64,000 nt of DNA from Treponema sp. (GTDB lineage: Bacteria; Spirochaetota; Spirochaetia; Treponematales; Treponemataceae), in contig JAFUYH010000004.1 in assembly GCA_017470605.1 (NCBI GenBank), positions 1 to 64,000 on the forward strand. Direction: 5' to 3'. The notes below the pieces were generated by a model. The model had not been told where the DNA came from and did not search any database. It saw only the letters and a list, made by a program, of their open reading frames with translations. This document shows positions 6,825 through 14,678 of this stretch, piece by piece. Both the position numbers and the translations under genes were made by a program. Each line of letters opens with the position of its first letter. Within the stretch, counting starts at the first letter, position 1.

Positions 6825-6960
6825 TTGCTTAATAAAGCAATTCTAAAATAGAACGGTTTAGAAAATATCTTGCCTTTTCTAAACCGCTTTATGCGGTGTG
6901 TCGTGCAAACGACATTTTAAGCCGTCTGTAGAGGCAAGAATACAGACGGCTTTCTTTTTT
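6825..6960 (+). promoter_or_regulatory. Structured leader RNA with terminator-like hairpin before the DUF1351 gene
   Basis: Elements in order: a small TTGCTT/AAGCAA hairpin, a perfect 12-bp stem CGGTTTAGAAAA/TTTTCTAAACCG (6,854-6,865 with 6,875-6,886), CCGC-TTTAT-GCGG (6,884-6,896), GTCGT-GCAA-ACGAC (6,900-6,913), and GCCGTCTGTA/TACAGACGGC (6,921-6,930 with 6,941-6,950) followed by TTTCTTTTTTT. The 12-bp stem and the CCGC hairpin share bases, so they are alternative folds. A shorter related fold occurs at 2,735-2,774. The Shine-Dalgarno AGAGGAG comes right after the U-tract. Confidence 0.6.
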
Positions 6961-6978
6961 TTAGAGGAGAAAAACACA

Positions 6979-8088
6979 ATGCCTAGAACAACAAAAAAGA
7001 ATGTTCCTGCTCTTCTGGAGCAGGAAAAAGAATTGATTCAGCCGGAACTTACGGCAGAAGAGCCAAAGAACGAAATCGCAATCTTGCCGATTGAATCATT
7101 GAATTTCGTTGCCGATATGAAAATCGGAACTCTGACAACAAACGCAAGGGTTATTAGGGATTCAATCAAAGCCCTTACAGATAACTTCTCAATCGAAGAA
7201 TACATCGGAAACCCGAAAAAAGCCGCCGACCGCAAGGCAAAATTAAACACACTCGCAAAACAGATGAATGACGCTCGTATCGCCTATGAAAAGGAATGGA
7301 TGCAGCCCTTCAACGGATTCAAAGACCTTGTAAGCGAATCAGTAAACCTTGTCAAAAGCTGCACAATCCAGCTTGACGGCGTTGTTAAGGAAGAAGAGCG
7401 AAGAGAAAAAGAAGCAAAACGCGCCGAAATTGTCGACATCTGGAAAGTGTACGACTTCAATCTTGTTCCGCTTGAAAGAATCTTCAACGATAAATGGCTT
7501 AACAAATCATACAAAACAAAACAGATTCACGATGATATTGCACACATCATCGACCGCATAACAGGCGACTTACAGAGCATTGAACAGTTCGGAGAGGACA
7601 CCGCGACACTCAAAGAATTGTATCTTACCACACTTGATTTACAGGCAACCTTGCGCCGTGGTGCTGAACTCCGGGAGAACAGAAAACGCCTGCAGGCAGA
7701 AGAAGAACGCAAAGCCCAGCTTGAAGCCGAAAGACAGGCAGCCTTAATGCAGAGGGCAAACGAGCCGGAACAGCCACAGACAGTAGCAACAACAGCAAAT
7801 ACAGAAGCCCCGACCTACAATGTTGATTTCAGCACACACGAAGTTACAGAAGTTCAGCCGGAAGAGCCTAAACAGCCGATAGAAAAACTCTTTGATTTCT
7901 ATGTGACAATGCCTATTGCAACACTCGCTAAACAATGCGGAATCGCTTCCGAGCCTATTCTTATGAGAGCAACAATGCAGCAGATGAAAGATTTCCGCTC
8001 TGCAATGGAATCAAACGGCTTTGTTTACGAAAAATCATCATACAAGGGCTATCTGCTTCTTGATGTTCATGTAAAAGGAAGTAAATAG
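6979..8088 (+). CDS. DUF1351 phage protein
   Basis: The 369-residue protein fits DUF1351, a phage family of unknown biochemical role that is commonly found in early operons next to recombination genes. Visible are a conserved middle region (about residues 40-190, with NAKVI-like NARVIRDSIKALTDNF and YEKEWMQPFNGFKDLV), a charged coiled-coil stretch (about 225-260, RKRLQAEEERKAQLEAERQAA), a low-complexity P/Q/T linker, and a C-terminal domain. I chose the ATG at 6,979 with AGAGGAG upstream; the longer frame from 6,898 reads through the leader. No RecT or Erf annealase is present beside it. Confidence 0.75.
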   Translation: MPRTTKKNVPALLEQEKELIQPELTAEEPKNEIAILPIESLNFVADMKIGTLTTNARVIRDSIKALTDNFSIEEYIGNPKKAADRKAKLNTLAKQMNDARIAYEKEWMQPFNGFKDLVSESVNLVKSCTIQLDGVVKEEERREKEAKRAEIVDIWKVYDFNLVPLERIFNDKWLNKSYKTKQIHDDIAHIIDRITGDLQSIEQFGEDTATLKELYLTTLDLQATLRRGAELRENRKRLQAEEERKAQLEAERQAALMQRANEPEQPQTVATTANTEAPTYNVDFSTHEVTEVQPEEPKQPIEKLFDFYVTMPIATLAKQCGIASEPILMRATMQQMKDFRSAMESNGFVYEKSSYKGYLLLDVHVKGSK

Positions 8089-8090
8089 CA

Positions 8091-9224
8091 ATGCAAAATT
8101 CTTTATTTGACTTTCCACAAATCCAGATTGACAAACCTATCCGCCTTATTGAACTTTTTGGCGGCATAGGCTCACAGGCAATGGCTCTGCGCAATATCGG
8201 AGCAGACTTTGAGCATTACAGGCTCGTGGAGTTCGACAAATACGCGGTGGCAAGCTATAACGCAATTCACGGTACGGATTTTGAGACCACCGATATTTGC
8301 GATGTTCATGGGGCGGATTTAGGCATTGTCGAAAAAGATAAGTATTGCTATATCCTCACCTACTCTTTTCCTTGTACAGACCTTTCTGTAGCCGGGCTGA
8401 TGAAAGGAATGTCAAAGTCAGATTGGGAAGCCGGACATAGTACACACTCTGGCTTGCTTTGGGAAGTCGAGCGGATTTTGGGCGAGCTGCAAAAACAGGA
8501 CTTGCCGCAAGTCCTGTTAATGGAGAATGTGCCACAAGTTCATGCAGAGCAGAACAAAGCCGACTTTGAGAATTGGCTTTCATTTTTAAGAAAGAAAGGT
8601 TATCAGAATTTCTATCAAGACTTAAATGCAAGAGATTACGGAATTCCCCAAAACAGAGAAAGATGTTTCTGCGTGTCTGTTCTTGCAGATGATTTCATTG
8701 ATTTTGAATTTCCGAATCAGATACCGCTCAAAACCGTAATGAAAGATTATCTTGAAGAAAATGTTGATGATAAATACTACATCAACAACGAAAAAGCAGA
8801 CAAACTGATTCAGCAGCTTCTAAAAAACGGAACTATCGGAACAGAAACAATCAACACTAACGGCAAGGATTTTGTAGAAAAAACAGATGTCGCAACGACA
8901 TTGTGCGCGAGAATCTCAAAAGGTTTTTCTGAATCATTTCAAGCTATGAGTGGTGTTTGTGAACAGAGAACAGAGAACAGAGAACAGAGAACAGAGAACA
9001 GAGAACAGAGAACAGAGAACAGAGAACAGAGAACAGAGAACAGAGAACAGAGAACAGAGAACAGAGAACAGAGAATTATGCGAACCATTGATTTGTGTGT
9101 CAAGAACCCAAGAGAAATTACAGTCGCAAACTGCATTAAAGCAAGGTACGACTGCGGAATCTCAAACCTGCAAGCAGACGGTAGCGGTGTTGTTGAATAC
9201 ACAGAGAATAGAAAGAACAACTGA
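8091..9224 (+). CDS. C5-cytosine DNA methyltransferase, N-terminal part, with in-frame heptanucleotide repeat
   Basis: Catalytic motifs of a C5-methyltransferase are intact: FGGIGSQ (motif I, residue 23), the PCTDLS catalytic loop with Cys95 (motif IV), ENVPQ (motif VI, 145) and QNRER (motif VIII, 187-191). From residue 291 the gene contains 16 copies of the 7-base unit GAACAGA, read as a 7-residue EQRTENR repeat. After it the frame still gives methyltransferase-like sequence (VANCIKARYDCGISN) but stops at 9,224 before motifs IX and X, which are in other frames downstream. As sequenced, the product should be a truncated and probably inactive enzyme. The repeat unit is not a multiple of three, so gain or loss of units would switch the frame. 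It starts two bases after the DUF1351 gene. Confidence 0.85.
   Translation: MQNSLFDFPQIQIDKPIRLIELFGGIGSQAMALRNIGADFEHYRLVEFDKYAVASYNAIHGTDFETTDICDVHGADLGIVEKDKYCYILTYSFPCTDLSVAGLMKGMSKSDWEAGHSTHSGLLWEVERILGELQKQDLPQVLLMENVPQVHAEQNKADFENWLSFLRKKGYQNFYQDLNARDYGIPQNRERCFCVSVLADDFIDFEFPNQIPLKTVMKDYLEENVDDKYYINNEKADKLIQQLLKNGTIGTETINTNGKDFVEKTDVATTLCARISKGFSESFQAMSGVCEQRTENREQRTENREQRTENREQRTENREQRTENREQRIMRTIDLCVKNPREITVANCIKARYDCGISNLQADGSGVVEYTENRKNN
8961..9075 (+). repeat. Heptanucleotide tandem repeat (GAACAGA, 16 full copies)
   Basis: Sixteen perfect units from 8,961 to 9,072 plus a partial one. It lies inside the cytosine methyltransferase reading frame. Repeats of this length and purity are prone to slipped-strand mispairing, the classic basis of phase variation. 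It is not CRISPR, since there are no spacers. Confidence 0.95.
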
Positions 9225-10135
9225 TATTGCTGCTTGCCTAATGGCTCGTGATTACAAAGGCTTAGGGAAAATTCAATTAGGAAACGGAGTTTTGGAATGG
9301 GAAAAATAAAGATAATCGGTGAACTTGACTTGAAGAGAGAACAAGACCGCCGGATTTACGAACCTAGCGGGCTTGCCCCAACTCTTAGAGCAGAAAATCA
9401 CGATGTAAAAATACTTGTGGGGATAATACAAAACATGGACGGATATAGCTATGAAGACAAGACAAGTATTCACATTGTTCTTCTTCTTGTCAAGTATCAG
9501 AAGTAAAAGTTTTAGGACTTCTGAATGAAACTTTTGAAAGTCAAGGCAGGGTTTATGACAAAAACGGACTAAGCCCTACTATTCGTTGCTTTCAAGGAGG
9601 CGGTTTACAGCCCAAAATAATTGAAGAGACAAAATGTGTCGGTGGATTATCGGAAACAACATGGGGTAAAAAACAACAACACCAGCAGGATAGAGTATAT
9701 AAAGGCGACATCGCATTGGCTCTCCCCTCAAATCTTTCTGGCAATTCATATAAATATGTAATCGGAGAGAACCAGGAGAATAGAATGAACAACCATGTTC
9801 AAAAACAGATACAGAAAGTCGGGCAGATAAGCAATGAAGGCAGCCAATGCGGAACAGTGGTCAACGATGAGGGGCTGTCACCCACATTATCAGCCGGAAC
9901 ACACGGCTATGCAAATCCCCATATATTCACACAGTACAGAATCAGAAAGCTTACGCCTAAAGAGTGTTGGCGGCTTATGGCTTTTTCTGATGAAGATTTT
10001 GATAAGGCTGAAAAAGTTGTAAGTAACACGCAACTGTATAAGCAAGCTGGAAATTCAATCTGTGTTTGTGTCTTAATGGCAATCTTTTCACAGATGAACA
10101 TAAAAGGCGTAAAGCCTTGGAATGAGAGGAATTAA
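9225..10135 (+). pseudogene. C-terminal part of the cytosine methyltransferase, in shifted frames
   Basis: Family-like sequence continues in other frames: frame +1 around 9,213-9,306 (TTDIAACLMARDYKGLG), the original frame around 9,300-9,470 (RRIYEPSGLAPTLRAENHDV) and frame +2 from about 9,490 to 10,135 (GRVYDKNGLSPTIRCF, then RKLTPKECWRLMAF and QAGNSICVCVL, which are motifs IX-X). Three or more copies of a G-LxPTLxA module are seen, which resembles phage methyltransferases with an expanded target-recognition region. The frame changes coincide with A-rich or CTT-rich stretches. Either the gene has decayed, or the sequence has indel errors there. The last frame, open from 9,716 to 10,135, could still be translated. 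Confidence 0.7.
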
Positions 10136-10140
10136 ACAAA

Positions 10141-10887
10141 ATGGACTTTGACACGCTCATACATTGCAACTGCATAGAATACATGAAGAATATGCCTAAG
10201 AATTCCGTAGACCTCACTCTTACCGACATACCGTATTGCGAAGTTAATACCAATATCGGACATAATGGCATGGATAGAAGGAATCTGGATAAAGGCGATG
10301 CAGACACAAAGACATTTGAGCTGTCAGAGTTTTTGCCGCTCGTTGACAAAGTAACAAAAGGCTCAATCGTCATATTCTGCGGAATAGAACAGCTTGCGCA
10401 AATCTTCACATACTTCAAGAAAAAAAAATACCCTACCCGACATTTAGTGTGGGCTAAAACAAATCCAAGCGTAATGAACGGCGAAAAAGAATACCTTAAT
10501 TCAGTAGAAAACGCCGTATGGACTAAAAAGCCCGGCGCATATTTTGGCGGCTTCTGTATTCCTTCCGTGCTTACATATCCGCAAGGAACAGGAAAACTAC
10601 ACCCGACAGAAAAGAATCACGACTTATTAAGGCAGCTTATCATAGAGAACTCACGCCCTAATCAGATTGTCTTTGACCCATGTGCCGGAAGTGGCTCAAC
10701 GCTCTTAGTCGCCGGAAATGAAAGCAGACATTTTCTAGGCTGTGAACTTCGGGAAAAATACTTTATTCCAGCCATTGAACGGCTTAAAAGCGAGGGCGGT
10801 TTTTGTCCTTCTCTTTTTGATGAATCAGAACTTATCGAAGAAAACAAACAGATTAAAATGCAATCACTTTTTGAGGAGGCAGAATAG
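10141..10887 (+). CDS. DNA N6-adenine/N4-cytosine methyltransferase
   Basis: The 248-residue protein is a beta-class amino-methyltransferase. DIPY (residues 29-32, a variant of DPPY, motif IV) comes first and the SAM-binding motif FDPCAGSGSTLLVA comes near residue 180, followed by FLGCELREKYF. A HPTEKNHDLLRQLI segment precedes motif I as usual for the family. It has no partner restriction enzyme in the window, so it probably protects phage DNA or alters host expression. It follows directly after the cytosine methyltransferase remains and shares their operon. Confidence 0.85.
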   Translation: MDFDTLIHCNCIEYMKNMPKNSVDLTLTDIPYCEVNTNIGHNGMDRRNLDKGDADTKTFELSEFLPLVDKVTKGSIVIFCGIEQLAQIFTYFKKKKYPTRHLVWAKTNPSVMNGEKEYLNSVENAVWTKKPGAYFGGFCIPSVLTYPQGTGKLHPTEKNHDLLRQLIIENSRPNQIVFDPCAGSGSTLLVAGNESRHFLGCELREKYFIPAIERLKSEGGFCPSLFDESELIEENKQIKMQSLFEEAE

Positions 10888-10889
10888 AA

Positions 10890-11294
10890 ATGACATTCGG
10901 ACAGTATTATATAGCACAATTTAAGGAAATTCCCAATGTTTGGAAAATTGCCAAACGCTTCAATAAAAAGTGGGCTTTCTTAGGCACTGTATCGCTTCTT
11001 CTCGTGCCGACCTATATTTACATGATGTATCTGTATGATACCGGGAAAATGCAGGTAGACACACGATATATGAAACAGAAACCTATCAAGAAATACTGCG
11101 GGCGTTGCAAAAAGGAAATCAAGGATAGTTCCACACTGTTCTTGAATCTTGATATAAGGGGAGCTTCTAACTGCAATATGAGCCTGTGTGAATCATGCGC
11201 AAACGACTTCGCATTATTCACCTTCGGAAACATCGTTGACTATAACCACAAAATACCAGAAGAACAGGAGAAACAGAAAAATGAAACAGACTGA
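10890..11294 (+). CDS. Membrane-anchored zinc-ribbon protein
   Basis: A 134-residue protein with one membrane helix (about residues 28-46, WAFLGTVSLLLVPTYIYMMY) followed by a four-cysteine zinc ribbon, CGRCKK near residue 70 and CESC near residue 101. It overlaps the next gene by 14 bases. Function unknown. Confidence 0.65.
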   Translation: MTFGQYYIAQFKEIPNVWKIAKRFNKKWAFLGTVSLLLVPTYIYMMYLYDTGKMQVDTRYMKQKPIKKYCGRCKKEIKDSSTLFLNLDIRGASNCNMSLCESCANDFALFTFGNIVDYNHKIPEEQEKQKNETD

Positions 11295-11544
11295 TGTAAA
11301 AGACTTTATCAACCGTGTACAGGAAACGGAAATCGAAATTAAAGTAAAAGACGGCAAGATTGAAAAGAACTTCGCAAAAGGTACAGCCGGAAGCATTGCC
11401 TTTCTTTTCACCGATATTTACGCCCGGCTTATAATCGGCGTTTTCGGCAAAACTTCAAAGAAAGACGCTCTTGAAGCAATGAACAAAATCCATGAAAACG
11501 CAACGGCAAGAGTGCAGGAATTCTTTGAGAAGAAGAAGCCGTGA
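11281..11544 (+). CDS. Hypothetical protein
   Basis: An 87-residue mainly helical protein; a mildly hydrophobic middle (GSIAFLFTDIYARLIIGVFG) may contact membrane. The ATG at 11,281 is preceded by GGAG inside the previous gene, and the open frame further upstream is out of family context. Last gene of the rightward operon; function unknown. Confidence 0.6.
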   Translation: MKQTDVKDFINRVQETEIEIKVKDGKIEKNFAKGTAGSIAFLFTDIYARLIIGVFGKTSKKDALEAMNKIHENATARVQEFFEKKKP

Positions 11545-11574
11545 TTTCTCACGACCTCTTCTCTTTTACAAAGT

Positions 11575-11847
11575 TTAAAAATTGCTTGCTATCGCAAGTT
11601 CCCGACTTGTTGAAACAGTCCTGTCCTCAAATTTACCGTCGCATGAGCAGAAAAGAGCGTCAATCGTTTCAATCTTCGCTTGATTTTCCTTCATTCGGCA
11701 AAGGGCATTGAACAAAGCCGGGTTTTCCTTCTTCATGTCGTTGTTGATTACATCGCGCTCGTCAAAAAATGAATTGAACGCATCCCATTCTTCGTTGGAA
11801 AGATTCTGCACTTTTAGTGCCGTTCCGTAAATTTCGCCTATAGTCAT
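11575..11847 (-). CDS. Hypothetical protein downstream of the antirepressor
   Basis: A 90-residue protein, unrecognised, with helical N-terminal and acidic middle regions and two cysteines in FCSCDGKF. It lies 41 bases after the antirepressor gene on the same strand and has a GGAG site upstream (minus strand about 11,855). Probably cotranscribed with it. Confidence 0.6.
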   Translation of the reverse strand: MTIGEIYGTALKVQNLSNEEWDAFNSFFDERDVINNDMKKENPALFNALCRMKENQAKIETIDALFCSCDGKFEDRTVSTSRELAIASNF

Positions 11848-11888
11848 ATCGTTATCTCCTCTTAAAAATGTATCGTTGGGTTGTTCTT

Positions 11889-12746
11889 TTAGTCCGTCAG
11901 AGTGGACTTGTTGCGGTAATTCCTCGGCTTTCTGCGCTCGCCGAAAGTCCTTTCCTGCGCTATGCAGTTGTCAAAAGTTCCCTCCCCCTTCAAGTAGGAG
12001 AGCTTCATCATGCCAAATGTCGTAACCTTGCATTGTTCCCCGGCGTGTCCGTTCTGCGCCGTGATAATGCGATTTACCAACATTCCGCTTTCTATTCCCC
12101 TCTGGGTTGCCGTCCAACCGTCACCGCCACGCATGATATAGCCGTTATCAAAGAACCATTTGATAAGTGCTTTCTGCGGCGTAAGCCCCAAGAGCTTCGC
12201 AACATCACGGAAAGATTTTTCCTTGCTTCGCTGCTTCATATCCCCGGCGTAAGTTTCCCAAGAATCGGCGGACGGCTTCATCTGCGCTATCTGCCTGTTC
12301 TTTTCCTCAATCTGCTTTGCTTGATTTGCCGCAATCTGCAAGGCTTCCGCATAAGTTTTCGGTACATTGTAGCCGCCTGTCTTTCTGATTGACGGCAAGA
12401 CTTCACTTGTTACCCAATGCTTGAATTTCTTTGCGGATTCCAGCTTTGAGCCAAGAATGAGCGAATACAAGCCGCTTTCGTTGATAACGATTGCCTTACT
12501 TTTGTAATTAGAACCACTCCCCTGTATTAGGGTAGAGGTTTTATCGTCATTATCAACATGATTAGAGATTGCATTTTCGGGTTTTGCATACCCTAAAGAC
12601 AATGCAACATCTCTACCGACAAACCACGGCTCGCCGTTAATTACGACAGTCCGCACATTTCCGAATTCAGCACTGTTGAATGTCATTACATCATTCTGTG
12701 CTAAACCAACGACATTTTCAGCCGATAAACTAATTGGGTTTTGCAT
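11889..12746 (-). CDS. Phage antirepressor, BRO-N and KilAC domains
   Basis: The 285-residue protein has an N-terminal BRO-N domain (about residues 20-120, with EPWFVGRDVALSLGYAKPENA and SGLYSLILGSKLESAKKFKHWV) and a C-terminal KilAC-type DNA-binding domain (about 160-255, with FRDVAKLLGLTPQKALIKWFFDNGYI). Such proteins counter phage repressors and help switch to lytic growth. It is divergent from the small repressor at 12,959, which is its likely controller. Promoter at 12,872-12,844 on the minus strand. Confidence 0.9.
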   Translation of the reverse strand: MQNPISLSAENVVGLAQNDVMTFNSAEFGNVRTVVINGEPWFVGRDVALSLGYAKPENAISNHVDNDDKTSTLIQGSGSNYKSKAIVINESGLYSLILGSKLESAKKFKHWVTSEVLPSIRKTGGYNVPKTYAEALQIAANQAKQIEEKNRQIAQMKPSADSWETYAGDMKQRSKEKSFRDVAKLLGLTPQKALIKWFFDNGYIMRGGDGWTATQRGIESGMLVNRIITAQNGHAGEQCKVTTFGMMKLSYLKGEGTFDNCIAQERTFGERRKPRNYRNKSTLTD

Positions 12747-12843
12747 AAAAGCTCCTTGTGATTTTAGGCAGTAGGTTTGCAGACTTGAACACCTAAAATC
12801 ACTTGTTTTATTAAAATTGCCATACGGCTATTTTATATTATTA

Positions 12844-12956
12844 TTATTATTCCATTTAGAAATCTTTGTCAATATTTTCTTTCAAAATAATTTCTTTTTG
12901 GCTATTTTTCACTTGTCTTTTTTTCTAAAAAATACGATAATAGCAATGTAATACGA
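12844..12956. promoter_or_regulatory. Divergent promoters of the antirepressor and the second repressor
   Basis: Leftward: TTGACA (12,872-12,867), 17-bp spacer, TAATAA (12,849-12,844). Rightward: TTGTCT (12,913-12,918), 17-bp spacer, GATAAT (12,936-12,941). Two AATACGA motifs at 12,931 and 12,950 overlap the rightward -10 and start; they resemble the AATACGATTT pair at 2,582 and 2,603, suggesting shared or related operator recognition. Confidence 0.55.
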
Positions 12957-12958
12957 AT

Positions 12959-13255
12959 ATGAGTACAGAAGATGAAATCAAAGCCTTTTATGAGCGAGTT
13001 AAGGCAAAGTGCAAGGAAAAAGGAATCTCACAGATAGAACTTTGCGAATCATGCAGAATAAACTTGCAATCGCACCGAGGTAGGATTTCCAAAAATGTTG
13101 CCCCAGATGTATTTGATGCTTGTAAAATTGCAGAACGGCTTGAAACTTCCGTTGAATATCTTGCTACAGGCAAAGAAAAGAACATCTATAAAAAGAAGTA
13201 TGACACGCTTCTTGCAGATATTGGAAGTTTTATCGAGAAAGTGAAAAACGATTGA
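12959..13255 (+). CDS. Second small repressor-like XRE protein
   Basis: A 98-residue protein with a helix-turn-helix domain (about residues 10-75; KGISQIELCESCRINLQSHRGRI and TSVEYLATGKE) and a short C-terminal helix. It is divergent from the antirepressor, and could repress both promoters between them. The AATACGA motif at 12,950 ends three bases before the ATG, so autoregulation is likely. Confidence 0.8.
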   Translation: MSTEDEIKAFYERVKAKCKEKGISQIELCESCRINLQSHRGRISKNVAPDVFDACKIAERLETSVEYLATGKEKNIYKKKYDTLLADIGSFIEKVKND

Positions 13256-13460
13256 CAAAATACTAAAAGTGTTGTACAAAATAAATAGGTTGGGTCGCTT
13301 CCATGAAAACATCTGTTTTCGGGTATGCCGTGGCTGCGTGCTTCGGTGAAGATTAAAAGTTCCCGATATAGTGTTGCTATGGGATTCACTCCCTTAATGT
13401 TCCAAGGTCGGGGCTTTCGGTTTATTCCGTGTTACCTAGGCGGGCAAGCAACTTTTTATT
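13256..13460 (+). ncRNA. Possible structured non-coding RNA after the second repressor
   Basis: No convincing ORF lies in these 205 bases, which are more GC-rich than nearby intergenic DNA and rich in local pairing: GAAAAC-ATCT-GTTTTC near 13,303-13,320, CCC...ATAG/CTAT...GGG near 13,362-13,384, and end pairing of GTTG/GCTT near 13,288 with AAGC/AAC near 13,445. A strong terminator follows at 13,461. A 6S-like rod shape is conceivable but the consensus was not demonstrated. Confidence 0.35.
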
Positions 13461-13487
13461 ACGGCTCTTTAAGAGCCGTTTTTTTAT
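13461..13487. terminator. Bidirectional terminator
   Basis: ACGGCTCTT-T-AAGAGCCGT at 13,461-13,479 followed by seven T on the plus strand. It ends the rightward transcript and could also serve the convergent gene at 13,484. Confidence 0.8.
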
Positions 13488-14107
13488 TTTATCTTCAAGA
13501 ATTTATTTTCTCCACTGATATATAAATATACTTCATCTGCATTTGAATTTTTTGCAACAGCTTCTTTGAGGTTTCTCATTTGCATGGGAGAAACAAAGCC
13601 TTTTACGGAAATAAAACAATTTTTAGCTTGCTCTGTGCTTCTGTTATATTGCCTTGTAATGTCGTTTTCAGTGTCCTTTAGTTCAAGAAAATCTCTTTTC
13701 CCATCTTTCTTGAAAAAGGTGTCTGCCTTTTTTCCTTTCGTATATTTTTCATCAAGCAAATAAACATCAAAACCTTTATCTGAAAGAATCTTACACATTT
13801 CAATTTCTGTTTTGTATCTTCCATTCTTGATTGCTTCAAATTTTCGTTTAGAAACATGAACCCCGTGATATTCCTCGTATTCCTCTTTTTCCAAATAATC
13901 CAACAATTCCTTCCGCTCTTCTTCGGTAAGTTCCATTACTCCCTTTTCTGTGAATCGTCCGTGTTCATCTCTTGGGTGCAATGAAGATTGAAAAGCCTTT
14001 TGTACAGTTCCGCTATCATTAAAAAGCACATAAACCCTCGATTTCTCAAATTCCCCGAAATCTCTTTCAAATTGCTCAATCAATGACTTCTTCACAACAA
14101 GTAACAT
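13484..14107 (-). CDS. Possible phage-borne nuclease/toxin-like protein
   Basis: A 207-residue protein. Residues ~44-56 (HPRDEHGRFTEKG) match a linker motif often seen where phage head proteins join toxin or enzyme domains. The C-terminal part has E-x-A/K-like pattern: KTEIEMCKILSDKGFDVYLL, a KADTFFKK- DFLELKD core, and EQAKNCFISV, which resembles the CdiA C-terminal tRNase/nuclease fold of polymorphic toxins. The nuclease assignment is inference. GGAGG lies about eight bases upstream of the ATG at 14,107. It is leftward, alone between the early operon and the accessory genes, with no obvious immunity gene next to it. Confidence 0.55.
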   Translation of the reverse strand: MLLVVKKSLIEQFERDFGEFEKSRVYVLFNDSGTVQKAFQSSLHPRDEHGRFTEKGVMELTEEERKELLDYLEKEEYEEYHGVHVSKRKFEAIKNGRYKTEIEMCKILSDKGFDVYLLDEKYTKGKKADTFFKKDGKRDFLELKDTENDITRQYNRSTEQAKNCFISVKGFVSPMQMRNLKEAVAKNSNADEVYLYISGENKFLKIK

Positions 14108-14175
14108 TTACGAAGCCTCCGTTAAAATCCTAGTTTCTCTTAATCTTTTATCCACATTACTACGACAATCAAAAT

Positions 14176-14382
14176 ATGGAAGTAAAAACCTATTACAAAG
14201 ACGGTCGCAAACAATGGAGATGTTATTGCGACACCTGTAAGGCTCTTGTTGGCGATACAGCTCCGGGAGAATATCATTTGCCGCGCTCTAACGAGCTGGA
14301 AAACATCTGCCCTTTTTGTGGCAAGTCACTTACAATCGAGGATAACTCCGCTAATCAAGCGGAAATTCCTGTGAAACAATAA
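14176..14382 (+). CDS. Small zinc-ribbon protein
   Basis: A 68-residue protein with two knuckles, CYCDTCK (about residues 17-21) and CPFCGKS (about 47-50), forming a four-cysteine zinc ribbon. It overlaps the convergent gene at 14,351 by 32 bases. Function unknown. Confidence 0.65.
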   Translation: MEVKTYYKDGRKQWRCYCDTCKALVGDTAPGEYHLPRSNELENICPFCGKSLTIEDNSANQAEIPVKQ

Positions 14383-14548
14383 GATTTGTAATCAGTTCGG
14401 GCTTGCCGTCTTTGCCGTTAATAACCTCTGGATTGTAAGCCCTTACTACTGTATAACCATTCTCATTCAAGATTTTCTCAATCTTTGCGGCGTTTTCTTC
14501 TGCTGCCTTGCGGAATTTCATATAGTTGTCAAAATCAGCCTTTGTCAT
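14351..14548 (-). CDS. Small hypothetical protein
   Basis: A 65-residue protein; helical N-terminus and a C-terminal VVRAYNPEVINGKDGKPELI. Convergent with the zinc-ribbon gene. A GGGG site (minus strand) precedes the ATG at 14,548. Function unknown. Confidence 0.55.
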   Translation of the reverse strand: MTKADFDNYMKFRKAAEENAAKIEKILNENGYTVVRAYNPEVINGKDGKPELITNLIVSQEFPLD

Positions 14549-14631
14549 AACATACCCCTTTACACAATTATATCATATTGTAGTAATTTTCACAACAATT
14601 ATTACAATCTGTAGTAAACATTTTTTTTTAT

Positions 14632-14661
14632 TTGCGAATTTGCACAAATTTGTATTATAAT
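14632..14661 (+). promoter_or_regulatory. Promoter of the 14,679 gene
   Basis: TTGCGA (14,632-14,637), 18-bp spacer, TATAAT (14,656-14,661). The start codon is 17 bases downstream, so the leader is very short. Confidence 0.6.
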
Positions 14662-14678
14662 CATACATAGGGTAAAAA

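Noticed and set aside
8961-9075. CRISPR-like repeat array
   Set aside because: The repeats are a perfect 7-bp tandem with no spacers, and they sit inside a coding frame.
8939-9220. Antisense frame of 93 residues with SVLCSLF repeats
   Set aside because: It is the mirror of the tandem repeat in the methyltransferase gene and has no independent support.
13256-13460. 6S RNA
   Set aside because: The rod-like shape is only suggested. The conserved central bubble and consensus were not confirmed by eye, so it is listed only as an unnamed structured region.
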